The position numbers were made by a program, and so were the translations under genes. Positions 1 through 11,456 of a stretch of DNA of 64,000 nt are shown in pieces; position 1 is the stretch's first letter, and every line of letters starts with the position of its first letter. The DNA is from Acanthochromis polyacanthus (taxonomy: Eukaryota > Chordata > Actinopteri > Pomacentridae), in NCBI RefSeq assembly GCF_021347895.1, contig NC_067131.1, positions 31,467,411 to 31,531,410 of the forward strand, read 5' to 3'. Below the pieces are notes generated by a model. It was given only the letters and a program-made list of their open reading frames with translations. It was not told where the DNA came from and ran no database searches.

Positions 1-329
1 ATTGCCAGGGTTCCAGTCTTCCCACCAATGTCTGTACTTTTGAATACGTTTTTGCTTCTTTGGACACACCGGCTGTCACCTGACCAAACTGCTTCAATTT
101 AACGTACAATTACAGAATAATGAAGTGAGTTACCTGCTGGAGTCATGGACAAAAAGTAGAATCTTGATGAGGGAGGTCCGGGAAACAACTTTGGAATAAA
201 ACAGGCAGCCAGACATCTGCTAAAGTTCAGGAGAATATTAAGATGGCAGCTCCTCCTCCTTTTCATGATGAAGAACATATGTTTGTTGGAACGATGCAAA
301 ATGTACTGCTGAAAATTCCTGCTCAAAGT

Positions 330-490
330 TACTGTAATGTGATTTACAGTAAAAAAAATGTACTGTAAATCTGGCCTCTCAGTGAATTTTACCCATGATG
401 CATTGCAGATCTACAGCAACTTACTGTAAACAGGTTCTACAGTAGATATTTGGTCATTTTACAGTAATATTACTGTAAAAACTACAGAAA
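330..490. repeat. Short palindromic MITE-like repeat
   Basis: The segment repeats the motif ACTGTAAA and its complement TTTACAGT several times. It contains a perfect 24-nt palindrome at 457-480, centred between 468 and 469. Short AT-rich elements built from this motif are common in fish genomes, so a small non-autonomous element is likely. The borders are approximate. Confidence 0.4.
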
Positions 491-494
491 CTTG

Positions 495-800
495 TTGCAG
501 TGTACCATCAAGCATGGAGGTGGCAGTATCATTCTCTATGGAACTGAAGCTTTACACAAAGTAAATGCAACAATGAAGAAGGAGGATCACCTCCACATTC
601 TTCAGGAAAACCTAAAACCATCAGCAGAAGGTTGACCTTGGACACAGCTGGATGTTTCAACCAGACAATGAGCCCAAACACACATCAGACACAGTAAAGA
701 AATGGTTCCATCAGGCTGGAATGAAGGTTCTAGACTGGTCTCCCCAAAGTCCTGACTTAGACCCATCAAGGACCTGAAGAAACAAGTCAGAAAGACCACA
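495..800 (+). pseudogene. Decayed Tc1-like transposase fragment
   Basis: Read in shifting frames, this encodes pieces typical of the Tc1 catalytic domain: a KHGGGS-like stretch near 510, an NQTMSPNTH-like remnant of the second-Asp region near 660-685, and a W.PQSPDLDP-like stretch near 740-765. Stops and frameshifts break it. Only the middle of the catalytic core is present and no inverted repeats flank it, so it is a dead fragment. Confidence 0.6.
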
Positions 801-844
801 AGTTTAGTTGAACTGCACCTGAGAGCACACTGTTTCCTCTACAT

Positions 845-1245
845 TTATTCAGCAGCGTCGGGCCACCATTCCTAAATTTTAGCCGTCGCTCCTTCAAATA
901 TCTTTCTTTCTTTTTTCTAATGTGGTAAATACTCCACCGCTGCACGTCTCCACCTTCACAGCAGAGTCCTGCACTGTGTCGGGTACTAACGAGTACGAAA
1001 GTAAACTACAGATAACTGTCTTACTCAGTATCTACTCTTTGATACGACGTTAATTACTCGTGAGAGCGCAGCTTTGGAAGTGACGTCACGTCCAGCATCC
1101 AAGCAGCAGGTCAGAGAGTCAGAGGAGTGTCGTCTTGGAAAATAGGGCAGCGACTTACCAGAGAAAAGTTATTTGCTTAAGATAAATAGATTTTATAAGT
1201 TAAATAGACATTCATAAAATATTGTTGTCCAGCTAACGGTACGTA
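845..1245. mobile_element. Fragment of a hAT-like non-autonomous element
   Basis: This block matches, with scattered differences and small indels, the interior of the hAT-like element at 59123-60100 (roughly 59433-59830). Shared landmarks are the GTGTCGGGTACT stretch and the TAGGGCAGCGACTTACC stretch. The terminal CAGGGGTC repeats of the intact copy are absent, so this is an end-truncated relic. No coding capacity is apparent. Confidence 0.6.
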
Positions 1246-1544
1246 GCATATCGGTAGCTTCAGTTAACTAGACCCGGTGCTAAATGAGTGTCGCTAACGT
1301 GAGTAAACTATTGATAGCATTAAGCTAATATCTACACCCCATGATGTAACTGCTGACTGCATTTTCAGATGAGGTTGTTCTAATATTTATTGATTGACTG
1401 ATTGATTGGTTTTTACATTTAGCCTTTAAAAAGTCATTTTCAACTGGCCATCCCATAAATTGTTTGTACAAGTAAAATCTGCAGTCAAGTGTCATTTATT
1501 TAGCCGTCAGAGCGTCCCGGAGAGCCAGCCGCCGCTGCTGAAAA

Positions 1545-1650
1545 AAATCCTACAGGAAACACTGGAGTATAATGATACTGCCACCTCCATGCTTGGTGAT
1601 AGGTTTGGTGTCCAGAGGAGTCAAAGATAAACCAGAAGACTGAAAACAGA
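1545..1650 (-). mobile_element. Small Tc1-like fragment
   Basis: On the minus strand this reads ACCAAGCATGGAGGTGGCAG, the same KHGGGS-coding motif seen near 510 on the plus strand and in the Tc1-like relics near 16930 and 20290. Nothing else of the element is recognisable. Confidence 0.4.
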
Positions 1651-2355
1651 AGAACCAAGGTGGAAATGGACAAATTTAACCAAATATTAACATTTCTGTT
1701 TGTATATTTATGACCCAGAAGACCTTCAATGAGTCTGTGAAAGAACCAAAACACCTGATTGTTGATTTATTGATAAAAGGACCTGCTGTGATCAGCTGAT
1801 CGTTTCTAGAAGAGTCTCCAACTGAACGTCTCATGAAACTGACAGAAACTCATCCTGATCCTTAAATCTGTTGGAGGCGACAAATCAGAGCTAAAGATCA
1901 GGATTCAATCATCTGACTGGAATTCAGGATTCATTCATGAACTGTTCTGTCCATAAAAAGTTAGAAAACGCGGATCAGTCCAAAGTGAGAAAAACTGTCA
2001 CAGAGGAGGAAAGAAACCAGAAAATATTCTCACTGGAAAAGCTGAAATCACAGAATTTAGACAATTTAGATTTATTTTCCAAAAACACTCCAACAGATTA
2101 ATGGAGAATCAAAATAGCTGGTGATTAAATTCACAGTTTACAAGTAATCGATTCAACCTGGCAAATGTGAATTTAGAGTTCACCCACTGAACCTTTGATC
2201 ATTCATTGGTTGTATTTTTGACGGTTACCTGCTTTTCTTCACAAAATTAAGACATTTTCCACCACAAGCTGCTGCAGAAAAGGAACAAACTAGTGAATAA
2301 AAACATCCACACTTCTAATGACAACTTTCAGGGTTCTGGACCTTCTCATGCTCAC

Positions 2356-2944
2356 CGTCTCTTGGTTCCGGTTCGGTGCCTCTGAACCGACCCGCTGCTC
2401 GGGCATCCACCACCTGGACCCGCTTGGTTCTGATGTTCTCCAGAATCTCCTCGTAGGTCTTCACCCAGGACCGGTTCAGAGTCGCCCTGAAGTCGGTGGG
2501 CTCCGGCCGGCTGGACTCTGCAGTGAGCGGGCCGCCGTCAGCCATCCAGCCCCGCATCCCTCCGTCCAGAACCGACACCGAGCTGTGGCCGAACACCCGG
2601 AACATCCACCACACCCGGGGAGCGCTGTACGAGCCGAAGTCGCTGCCGTCGTACACGACGACGTGCGTGTCGTTGCTGACTCCGAGCTCTCCGACGTACC
2701 GGGAGAAGCCGGTGGAATCCGGTAACATGTGATCCAGCCCGGAGTTCTGGTCGCTGCAGGCATCGATGTCGAAGAACGACGCACCGGGAATGTGCCGCTG
2801 CGCAAACTCCGCCTGGGCGCTGCGCTGCGTTTTGGGAAGATACCAGGACGCGTCCAGGATCCGCAGCTTCGGACCGACCTGGTTGGTTCTGACGGCGTTT
2901 ATGAGCCACTGAGTGGAGACCACAGCTTTAATCTGACCCGCCAT
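2356..2944 (-). CDS. mpst: 3-mercaptopyruvate sulfurtransferase, copy A, first coding exon (partial gene)
   Basis: This is a rhodanese-family enzyme that moves sulfane sulfur from 3-mercaptopyruvate to thiol acceptors and contributes to H2S production. The exon starts at the ATG at 2942-2944 and gives 196 codons plus one base before a GTGAGC donor. The length (589 nt) and phase equal those of exon 1 of copy B. It covers rhodanese domain 1 ([32 protein letters not shown]) and the start of domain 2 (RGTEPEPRD, with arginines that bind substrate in the family). The frame is open and conserved in register, so it looks under selection. The catalytic CGSGVT exon is not in the window, so whether the gene is complete is unknown. 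It is head to head with copy B, 14.7 kb away. It keeps the family-typical RGTEPEPRD where copy B has RGTEPEFRD. Confidence 0.88.
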
Positions 2945-3821
2945 GATGGAGGTCTGCAGGAGTTCTGGATGGAACCAGCAGAGGGCAACGAGGAAGAAGC
3001 TTCAGCTGCAACCTCCCACCGCTGATGCAAACACACTGAAGGCTGGTTCAAAGGTTCAGCTCCAAACAAAAGTCTACTCATAAACTGATCCGTGCAACAT
3101 CACTTTGACATAGAAACTGAATCCAAAATGACTCAAAAGTGGCTCAGATACTGTCTACTATGGCTAACTTTCCTCCAGATGACTTAAGATCTGTCTAACA
3201 TGATTCACAATGTGCCTACGATAAGGGAGGACTCAAATTTGTCCAAACTACATCAAAATGTGACCAAAATGAATTAAAGACTCTCCAAAATGACTTTAAA
3301 TGTGTCTATAATGACTCAAAATATGTCCATGATTGACTAAAATTATCCCCAAATTATTAAATTGTGTCCAGAATCTTCCAAGATTGTCTGGTGGCTCACA
3401 AATATGCAAAACTGGTTTAAAAAAAGAATTTAGATAGATTAAACACCGTCCAAAATACCTCAAAATGTGTCCAAAATAAGTTTCAATTTTAAAAAAATAA
3501 ACTCAAATAGTGTCTAAAATCTTTCCAAATTTGTCCCAAATGACTCGAAAATTGTCCAAAGTCGCTCAAAAATGTGTAAAGGAGTGAAAAAAAATGTCCA
3601 AAGTAACAAAAAACCTTTCTAAAGTGACTCAGTCACTGTTACAGCAGCTCCTGCTCAGTTCAGAGTATTTTCTGCTTTTTTGTTATTTCTGTGTTTTTAA
3701 AAATACTTTCTTTCGTGCTCTTTTGGTTCATTATCGGACACGCTCCATGGAGACCAAAGGTTTCCAGTTTGCTCTGGTCTTTGTACTGCTTTTTTTCACT
3801 GTTTTCCAGCGTGTCTGGTGA
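2945..3821. other. Upstream region of mpst copy A with degenerate TGACTCAAA-type repeats
   Basis: Only the last bases before the ATG (AGACCTCCATC) match the sequence before the copy B start. From about 3115 to 3600 the sequence is a loose array of units resembling CCAAAATGACTCAAAA, each 20-30 bases. Similar loose arrays occur at 17030-17230, 20090-20250 and 41110-41340. No promoter element was convincing. Confidence 0.5.
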
Positions 3822-3927
3822 TTTTTTTAACCAGGAAAGATCCCACTGAGATTAAGAACCTCTTTTTCAAGGGAGTCCTGGCCAAAATAGGCAGCAGCAA
3901 ATACAAAACAGTTATAAAATCACACAG

Positions 3928-4292
3928 TTAAGACATGATTAATATACGAAAAAAAGAAAATAAATGAAAAGAACAACAATAATTAAATTTACAAACAAGT
4001 TCTAAAAAAGTACAAGTTGTGGAAATGGCCTTAAGAACTTGCAGTTTTGATTTAAAGGCACTCAGTGAGATGAACTCAGTTAATCTGAAGTCTTTCTGCA
4101 ACATGTTCCAGGCAGAAGGTGCAGAACAAACAAAAGCCTTTTTACCCAGCTCAGTACGAACACGTGGAACTGAAAGCAACAGATGATCGTGTGAGCAGAG
4201 CGAGTGACGATCACAACTTTTCTGTGCTGTCAAGGAGCAAATGTAGGTAGGCAGCAGTCCAAGTATTGCTTTGTATATGAAAATATAAGGCC
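3928..4292 (-). pseudogene. C-terminal part of the minus-strand LINE polyprotein
   Basis: The minus strand encodes FIYKAILGLLPTYICSL followed by SVPRVRTELGKKAFVCSAP and WN.LQ, a pattern typical of LINE C-termini in fish. The reading frame is cut at the upstream side by the Harbinger-like element, where unrelated residues begin. Confidence 0.7.
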
Positions 4293-4587
4293 CTGTCACA
4301 CTCTAGCGTATCGAGCCAGCGTATGAGGAACGTATGGACTTTTTGGGAATACGCAGACATACGCTGAAACACACTAGGGGTACGCTGGAATACGTTTCGA
4401 CTATGCTGGGGTACGTAGGTGTACACTGATGTACACTGACGGCCAAAAAATATTTTGAACATGCACAAAAATTTTCAGCGTATGCCGATGTATGAATTTT
4501 ACGCTCCTCATACGTTCCTCATACGCTGAACACACTAGAGGTATGCTGAAGGTACGTTACTCATACGTCGAGTACGCTTCTCATACG

Positions 4588-5894
4588 TTCATGCTTTTGT
4601 TACTTCCAGCCTTCACTATTGCAATTCCTTATTATCAGGATGTCCCAATAGCTCTCTCAAACATCTACAGTTGATCCAAAACACTGCAGCCAGAGTACTG
4701 ACAGGAGTTAGCAAAAGAGATCATATTTCCCCTATACTTGCTTCTCTTCACTGGCTTCCTGTTAAATCCAGAATAGAATTTAAAATCCTTCTTCTGACAT
4801 ATAAAGCTCTTAGTAACCAATCTCCATCATATCTTAAAGATCTGATAGTACCTTATTATCCTAGTAGAACTCTTCGCTCTCAAACTGCAGGCTTACTTGT
4901 TGTTCCTAGAATTTCTAAAAGTAGAATGGGAGGCAGAGCCTTCAGTTATCAGCTCCTCTCCTGTGGAACCTGCTCCCAGTTTGGGTTCGGGAGGCAGATA
5001 CCCTCTCTATTTTTAAGACCAGGCTTAAAACATTTCTTTTTGACAAATCTTATAGTTGGGGCTGACTGGGTGACCCACAGGGGTTCGGCCTGTGTCTTCA
5101 TTGCACAGCTGACTCCCTCTTGGACGTCCCTTCGTTCTGCCTCTAGTCATGCTGCTATAGGCCTATAGGCTGCTGGGGGACTTTTCTGGATGCACTGAGC
5201 CCTTCTCTATCTACCTTTACATTTAATATGTATACCGTTATTGCAGTACATTCACTCTGTTTCCCCCTGTGCTATTTCTCTGAGTGTCCCTGGTCCCAGA
5301 GCTGGATGCTTCAGATCTGCGGTTGATGTTCCACCAGCTGGTCCAGTCTCCATCATGTCCACTGTGGGATGCTGCTGCTGACCTTCCTCCAGCCCTCTGC
5401 TTCCAGCTCCCTTTTTCCACCAGTCAACTCTGCATCACCTTCACTATACTTGTTATGCTAACTTACATACTGTTTGAATTTTACTGCTAGCTATATATGG
5501 AGTATGTTTAATGTCAGAGCCGTACATCATCAGAGTAAACTATGAGTCAGTTTTCAATGTTAGCTTATACTTTGTCTGTGTCACATATCCTGTCATGCAT
5601 GTATCCAAATGTGTGTTGTGTTTTCCTTGCTTTCCCACCCCTCCCTCTCCTCCCATCCCTCCCCCTTGCCCTCCTCTGTCCCTCTCAACCCCCCCGGCCA
5701 GCAGGCAGATGGGTCCCCCCCTATATAGAGCCGGGTTCTACTCAAGGTTTCTTCCCTGTTAAAAGGGTGTTTTCCTGCCACTGTCGCCTTTGGGCTTGCT
5801 CTGGGGGTCAGGCATTTGGGTTCTGTAAAGCGTCTTGAGACGATTTGACTGTAATTGACGCTATATAAATAAAATTGAATTGAATTGAATTGAA
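4588..5894 (+). mobile_element. L2-type LINE, 5'-truncated 3' end
   Basis: This is nearly identical to the last 1.3 kb of the longer L2 at 48082-50730, including the C-terminal coding part ([20 protein letters not shown]), the long 3' UTR with the GGCCAGCAGGCAGATGGG block, and the ATTGA-repeat tail at 5873-5894. Truncation at the 5' side is normal for target-primed LINE insertion. It lies inside the Harbinger-like element. Confidence 0.9.
4671..5168 (+). pseudogene. L2 ORF2 C-terminal fragment
   Basis: The frame encodes the region after the reverse transcriptase, aligning with residues from about 430 of the ORF at 48215-49984. A frame change relative to that ORF appears near the end, where it reads through VFIAQLTPSW instead of the FICTADSF ending. 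It has no endonuclease or RT motifs. Confidence 0.75.
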
Positions 5895-6665
5895 ATTGAG
5901 TGGGTCAGGAAACCTAGCGTTAGAGGAGCGTATAATGAACGTGTGTCTGACGTGTGTCTAACGAATGGCTAACGTTATGATGGTAGTTCTAACGACAGTC
6001 CAACGTACTCAACTTATGCCTAATGTGTTCTGAGCGTACAGCCAACTTATCCTATGCGTATTACACGCGTATTTCCAGCGTATGGCGGGTATATAAAGTC
6101 TCACATTTCCAAATCTGTATCAGTTTGTACCAGCAGTTCAGAGATGGAGATTACTGTGCAGCAACATCACCAAGATTTGTTACAGTTGGCAGTTGAGTAT
6201 GCTAGACACAGAAGAAGAAGGCGTAGAATGAGACGTGCAATCTGGGTGAAACCTTGGATTGGAAGGCGGCGTCAATTTGGCCTTTATGACCAGCTTATGG
6301 TTGAATTGAGAATTTTATACCCCCCCGCTGTGTACGCTCCTCATACGTCGGTATACGTCCAACTCAAACACACATCACATCACATACGCTGACATACGCT
6401 ACTCATACGCTGACGGTATGCTTGGCTCACGTTACTCTAAGGGTCATTAACCGAAAATCGACCGCATACGCTGAAAAGTTGTGCGTATAAACAATCTTTC
6501 GAAATATTCGATATGTTCCTCATACGCTGGCTCTATACACTAGAGTGTGACAGTTCCTACACCAATGATGAATCCTTCTGGTGGCTAGAGCTGACCATCC
6601 CACCTGAGAGTAGAACTCACAGTGGTGTGTTGACATTTTACAGTTTGTAATAAACCTCAACGAAG

Positions 6666-7066
6666 TGTTAATATACAGAGCAATGCATGCATGGAATAAG
6701 CTCCCAGAAACAGAAACACACAAATTCAAATCTGCAATCAAACTATTTTTAATGCACTGAAATTAAACAAACACAAGTGGAAGGTGTGTGTGTGTATGTG
6801 TGTGTGTGTGTGTGTGTGTTTGAGGATATGGATGTGTGTGTGTATATATATATGTATGTATATGTGCACAGGTATATATTTGTCTATAAAAGTATGTGTA
6901 TATGTATGTATTTATTGGTTTTTGGCAATGATTATATTTTTTAAATGTTGCATTCCAACTTTGGAATTCAAAGTGACGTTGGTATCCGTTGAATTGTTTT
7001 TATTGGACCCCAGGAAGAATAGCGACAGCTCTGCTGCGCTAATGGGGATCCCCTTCAATAAATAAA
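6666..7066 (+). mobile_element. Short plus-strand LINE 3' fragment
   Basis: It starts with a coding remnant (AMHAWNKLPETETHKFKSAI, from about 6680) of a LINE C-terminus. A TG-rich stretch follows, then a 3' tail (GGACCCCAGGAAGAATAGC and a GGGGATCC block) ending in AATAAATAAA. It is flanked by CGAAG on both sides (6661-6665 and 7067-7071), and the interrupted LINE protein resumes in frame across it. It is therefore a 5'-truncated insertion with a target-site duplication of at least 5 bp. Confidence 0.75.
6785..6910. repeat. TG/TATG microsatellite
   Basis: A run of TG dinucleotides with interruptions passes into TATATATG and TATGTGTA units. It lies within the short LINE fragment. Confidence 0.85.
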
Positions 7067-7983
7067 CGAAGCGTGGTAAACAGCGTCAAGCATTTGGTGA
7101 CATTGAGCAGAAGCATTCATGTACAAAAGATCTCCATAATCCAACACAGACAAAAATGTTGCAGTGACAAGCCGCTTTTTTACACTAAAAGAAAAACACA
7201 ACTTGTTTTGAAAATAAAAACCAAGTTTTAGCCTCAGCTTCTTCACAGGATTTTTCATATGTGGCTTGAAAGTAAGAGGGTCATCAATCCAGACACCCAG
7301 GTATTTATACACCTGGAGCACCTCTATTTGCCTCTAGTGTAGACACCGAGGGAATCATTTCTGGACACTTCCTAGAGTTCGAAAACAACATCAGCTTAGT
7401 CTTCTCTGCATTGAGAACAAGTTTCAGGTCAAGTAATGAGTGCTGGACTGCAACAAAAGCTTTCTGCAGGGATTCAGCAGCCTGAACAAGAGTTGATCTA
7501 CAGCAGTAAAGAACTGTGTCATCAGCATAAAAGTGCAAATTAGCATCTGACCCATTAATTAATACCCAGATCATTTATAGAAATAATGAATAAAAGGGGA
7601 CCTAATACAGAGCCATGCGGCACCCCCTTTTGGACAGCAACATATTTAGAGCACAGACTGTCATATTTAATGCACTGAGTCCTATTATTGAGGTAGTTTG
7701 CAAACCAAGCAACTGCGTGCTCCGAGAGTCCCGAATGAAGAAGTCAAAGTTTTAAAATATCATGGTCAACAGTGTCAAAGGCTTTGGACAGATCAATAAC
7801 AAGTGATGCACAGAGCTGTTTCTTGTCAAGAGCAACAATAATGTCATCTATCACTTTCACTGCAGCTGTGATGGTGCAGTGTTTTTTTCTGAAGCCTGAT
7901 TGATATTTTGATAAAACAGTGTTGGAGTACAGGAATGTCTTTACTTGCTCACTCACAAGAGCCTCGAGAATTTTGGCCAGCAC
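7055..7983 (-). pseudogene. Reverse transcriptase remnants of the minus-strand LINE
   Basis: Three broken frames encode RT blocks in order: QSGFRKKHCTITAAVKVIDD followed by LVIDLSKAFDTVDHDIL (7744-7983), HFYADDTVLYC (7305-7574) and YLGVWIDDPLTFKPH (7055-7321). YADD is the catalytic motif of the RT. Frameshifts between the blocks make it non-functional. Confidence 0.8.
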
Positions 7984-8194
7984 TGATAGATTAGATATTG
8001 GTCTATAATTAGTTAAAACCGCTGGGTCACCCCCTTTTAATAAGGGAAGAACAAAAGACGATTTCCAAACCGAGGGAATTTCATTTTTTCCACTATGAGG
8101 TTAAAAAGAACTGTAATCGGCACTGCTACAAAATCAGCTGCCAGTTTTAAAAACTAAGGATCAATTAAATCAGGTCCAGAAGGTTTTCTATGGT

Positions 8195-9135
8195 CTACCG
8201 TTTTAAGGGCTTTATGGACTTCCTGAATGGAGAAAGGTACAAATTTAAAAGGCTCACCTCAGGGCTTTTAAGGTTTGTCCGGATGGGTAAATTGACCAAC
8301 TGGGTAAGATTAATAGAATCACAGAAAGATTTAAAATCATCAGAAACTGATTTAAGCCAGTCCCAGTTCAGATCACCAGCTAAAACAAGTTCAATATAAC
8401 TTAGTCTGGATAAAAGATGCTTTAAAGACAGTAATGCGTCCTTGAAGGCAGATGGAGGCCTGTAGCATCCAACCACAGTTATACAAAGGCCTTTAACAAT
8501 TTCCACATTAAATGCCGAAAATTCCAGTTGTTTGCAAATGGACTCAGATAGAACTAATGAGGCTTCAAATCTAGATTTAACATAAATAGCAACACCTCCA
8601 CCTTTCTAAGGCCTATCGGTCCGATAAACATTGTATCCATTTAAGTTAATATCTTTATTGGTAATAGATTTGGTCAGCTTTCAGAAATTACAACAATATC
8701 TGCATCTGTTGACTTAATCCAAATCTTAACCATGTCCATCTTAGATAACAAGCTACGCACATTAAGATGAACAATTTTAAGACCAGACAAGGATTTGAAA
8801 TCAGATGGTGTCTGGATACACTGCAGCTGTGGACCAGGGTTAGGTTGCACATTACCAGATAATGGTAATAATGAGATGATCAACAACCTCTGCCTTGTAA
8901 CATTACAAAATGATTCAGACAATGGATATGACGAAACCATGCCAGATCTATCACGGGATGCAACATAATTATACAAAGCTAGAAGGCTTTGAAGTTGAGG
9001 TAAGTCTCTGGGTAGGTCAGATGATACGTTCATGTCCTGTGCCAGATGGATTGGTGGTTGCATAGGTTGTAAAGCAGCGAAACCACAGGTGCATCCATGA
9101 GCAATGTCACAGGTTGAACACATTGTTTGATGCAC
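8195..9135 (-). pseudogene. AP-endonuclease remnants of the minus-strand LINE
   Basis: The block at 8674-9135 encodes GLKIVHLNVRSLLSKMD and ends near VVISES, the start of a LINE endonuclease. The block at 8195-8506 encodes GCYRPPS and LAGDLNWDWL, matching later endonuclease motifs. They are separated by frameshifts. Confidence 0.8.
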
Positions 9136-9220
9136 TCAGCCAGGAGCAGCCGTTGCCCCCCCAAGTCCCAAACAATTAATAAACTGAACAAAGTCACAAG
9201 AAATGCAATTTTCCACAACT

Positions 9221-10189
9221 CTTAGCACTTATCAGTGTAGAGTGAAGAGATCCGCAAGCTGCTCAAGCTCCAGAATGGTGGAAAAGGCTTCAGCAGTCAG
9301 CACAGGCCCCTGAACACTGAAGAAGGCTTCAGCAACCAGTACAGGCCTCAGTGTGGCAGGGAAGGTGGCAGCAAACTGCAGGTCTCAGAAGAATGAAGAA
9401 ATCTTCAGTATGATACAATAGGCTACAGCGTAGGGTGGATGGATTCAGTACACAACAACAACACAAGCCAAAATAGTCTGTATAGTTGAATAGATGCTGA
9501 GGGTCCAAGCTAGAAGCAAACCACACTGCAGCAGAAGATGAGTCCACAGATGGGTCTGTAGTTAGCTCCAACAAGAGGACAGGCTTCAGAGCACATGGAG
9601 CAGTTCAGAATCCTCAGTGCAGCTCACAAAAAGAACAGGTTAAAAAGGCCCCAAAGACTGTGAATTACTTAAAATAAGTTAATAAACAGGAACATAAAAA
9701 CCTTTTTCAAGAATGAGAAAGGCACTAAAAACTATTAAAGTACTTAAAACAGACCAACACTGAGCAGACAAAAGGGACATGCTGCCATCTTGATGATCCC
9801 GTGAGGAGTCCTGTGGTTTACAGTAGAGATCAGGTGCTGGCGCTCCGTAACACAGCGATGATACCCCAGACCTGACGTACCCCAAGAGCTACGATGGAAC
9901 AGACGGGGGTGATATCGTCCTGTCCTCACGTCCATCATTATGGGGAACTTAGGATCTCTCCCCAGGCAGATGGATGAGTTAGTGCCACTGACCCGGCCTG
10001 AGAGGAACTGCTGTTCAGTTCAGTTTATTTGCCATTTGCAGTATAAAACCACAATGGAAAGAGGTGCAAGAAGCTCAGAGTGCACCGTCACCATCTAAAA
10101 ACAACAAATACAGGAGAAAATAGGACAGTAAAAAGAACAGAGAACAAATGCCACATAAAATACTTAAGAATAAAGTACTAAGATCCAAT
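9221..10189. other. Unassigned region between two LINEs
   Basis: The first part (9280-9360) contains two short repeats of a GGCTTCAGCA..CAG..CAGGCC pattern and may belong to the 5' UTR of the minus-strand LINE. The rest has only short open frames with no recognisable motif. Confidence 0.4.
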
Positions 10190-11040
10190 AAATAATACCG
10201 GGAGAGCAGCATCATGGTGTTAAAGAAGACCTGGCTAACATCGCTAGCTGCAGACACGACCGCTACGCTGGACACATTTCAGCTGACGTGCTCAGACAGG
10301 ACAGTAGAAAGAGGAAAGGAGGTGTGCTGGCAGTGTTTGTGAACGATAGGTGGTTCAACTCTGGGCTCATTTCTGTTAAGGAGCAAACCAGCTGGAAGGA
10401 CGTTGAGCTGTTAGCGGTTAGCATGCGGTCATACCACCTTCTTGCAGGTTATCGTGAGAGATCCATATGTTCCTCCATCTGCTGGCACCGGAGCAGCCCA
10501 TGACGTCCTCCACTCTGCCTACATTCACTCCGTATGTCACCTGCCACACCAGCGGCAATTAAACACTGGACTTATTGGAGGCCAATACCAAGGAGGCAAA
10601 CATCTCATCATCACTGCCACCTCTGGGGAAAGAACATCACGACATGGTTCATCTCCAGTCCGTGTACAAACATCATACACAAACAACCTGAGATGGTCTG
10701 ATGAGACTGAAGAAGCCCTAAAGACTGTTTTGAAACTACTGAGTGGGAAGAACTCTGTGTTCCTCATGAGGAGGACATCGACCGCTTGACTTACTGCATC
10801 ATGGACCACATGAACTTCTGAGTGGAGAACATCGTACCCACCAGCACAGCACGATGATTCTCCAACAATAAACCATGGATTAACCTGGAGATAAAGGCTC
10901 GCCTTAAAGAGAAAGAGAGAGCCTTCAGATGAAGACTGTGCAGAGGGAATTCAGGAGGATGATCTGGGAGGAGAAGAATCAGTCCAGGAGGAAGATGGAG
11001 GAACAGCCGCAGCAGAAAAACACCAGTGGAGTCTGGAAGG
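10190..11040 (+). mobile_element. Plus-strand LINE, endonuclease half (left part of a split element)
   Basis: Shifting frames encode GGVLAVFVNDRWFNSG, ISVKEQ..WKDVELLAVSMR and YVPPSA, a familiar endonuclease layout of fish LINEs. The RT half resumes at 15094, on the other side of the 4-kb inverted-repeat element. Stops and frameshifts are frequent, so it is an old copy. Confidence 0.7.
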
Positions 11041-11456
11041 ACCCAGTCTCACATCAAATTGTGACATAGTCACGTTTGTCCACAATGCAAAACGTTACAA
11101 TCTCACAATTTGGCCCTGAAAATTGTGAGATGCTCACGTTTTTTCCCCCAATTCTTTTGTATTGGTCTGACGAAGGGTCACGTGACTGCTTGCTGCAGGC
11201 TTCTCAAAATGAAAACATGGCGGGTATTCCTTTTATTTTCCGTGGAAAATGCATTATTTTAAGATAGTTTGGACAGAAAAAAACATTTTGATGACATTTT
11301 TAGTGAGAAATATATATAACACTTTCACATTATCCATTCAGTTATTGGATCTGTGGTTTGGTTTGTTTTTACGCTGAATTTCACTTCACGGCATTAAATT
11401 GTGACAGTGTCACATTTTGTATGTTATGTTGGTTGATTAGGACGCTGCCAAAAACG
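11041..11456 (+). repeat. Left terminal inverted repeat of the 4-kb element
   Basis: About 416 bp and nearly identical, in reverse complement, to 14673-15093. Within it lie shorter self-complementary motifs such as AATTGTGACA..GTCAC and TCACAATT..AATTGTGA. A 63-codon open frame at 11076-11267 appears in both repeats only because they are copies of each other. Confidence 0.9.

Larger units (their letters stand above)
1..2355. other. Transposon-rich flank left of mpst copy A
   Basis: No host exon is recognisable here. The stretch holds fragments of DNA transposons, listed separately, and AT-rich sequence. If mpst copy A has a second exon like copy B, it should lie downstream on the minus strand, in or left of this stretch. 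I looked for the reverse complement of the CGSGVT-coding block and did not see it, so it is either outside the window or lost. Confidence 0.6.
4293..6553. mobile_element. Harbinger-like DNA transposon, non-autonomous, carrying an L2 insertion
   Basis: The ends form a terminal inverted repeat of about 43 bp with three mismatches, starting CTGTCACACTCTAG on both sides. The interior has many copies of CATACGCT and its complement. At about 6144-6315 the plus strand encodes an arginine-rich stretch followed by IWVKPWIGRRRQFGLYDQL, which resembles the N-terminal region of PIF/Harbinger transposases. The rest of the transposase is missing. It sits inside the minus-strand LINE and is itself split by an L2 at 4588-5894. 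Without the L2 it is about 950 bp. A target-site duplication could not be fixed. Confidence 0.7.
3822..9220 (-). mobile_element. Minus-strand non-LTR retrotransposon, split by later insertions
   Basis: A LINE of the CR1/L2/Rex1 type (family not resolved) is read from right to left. It has a 5' region with NVQPNPGP, endonuclease blocks at 8195-9135, reverse transcriptase blocks at 7055-7983, a C-terminal region at 6554-6665 and 3928-4292, and a 3' end near 3822 (AACCAGGAAAGATCCC on the plus strand). Its protein can be followed across two gaps: YHAS at about 7072 continues as LRFITNC at about 6660, and RRIHHW at about 6565 continues as FIYKAILGLL at about 4285. The gaps are the inserts at 6666-7066 and 4293-6553. 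Frameshifts and stops show it is inactive. Confidence 0.75.

Noticed and set aside
11076..11267. A 63-codon frame present twice (also at 14867-15058 on the minus strand) that looks like a conserved small protein
   Set aside because: The two copies are the two terminal inverted repeats of one element, so identity reflects repeat copying, not selection on protein. No start context or domain supports a gene.
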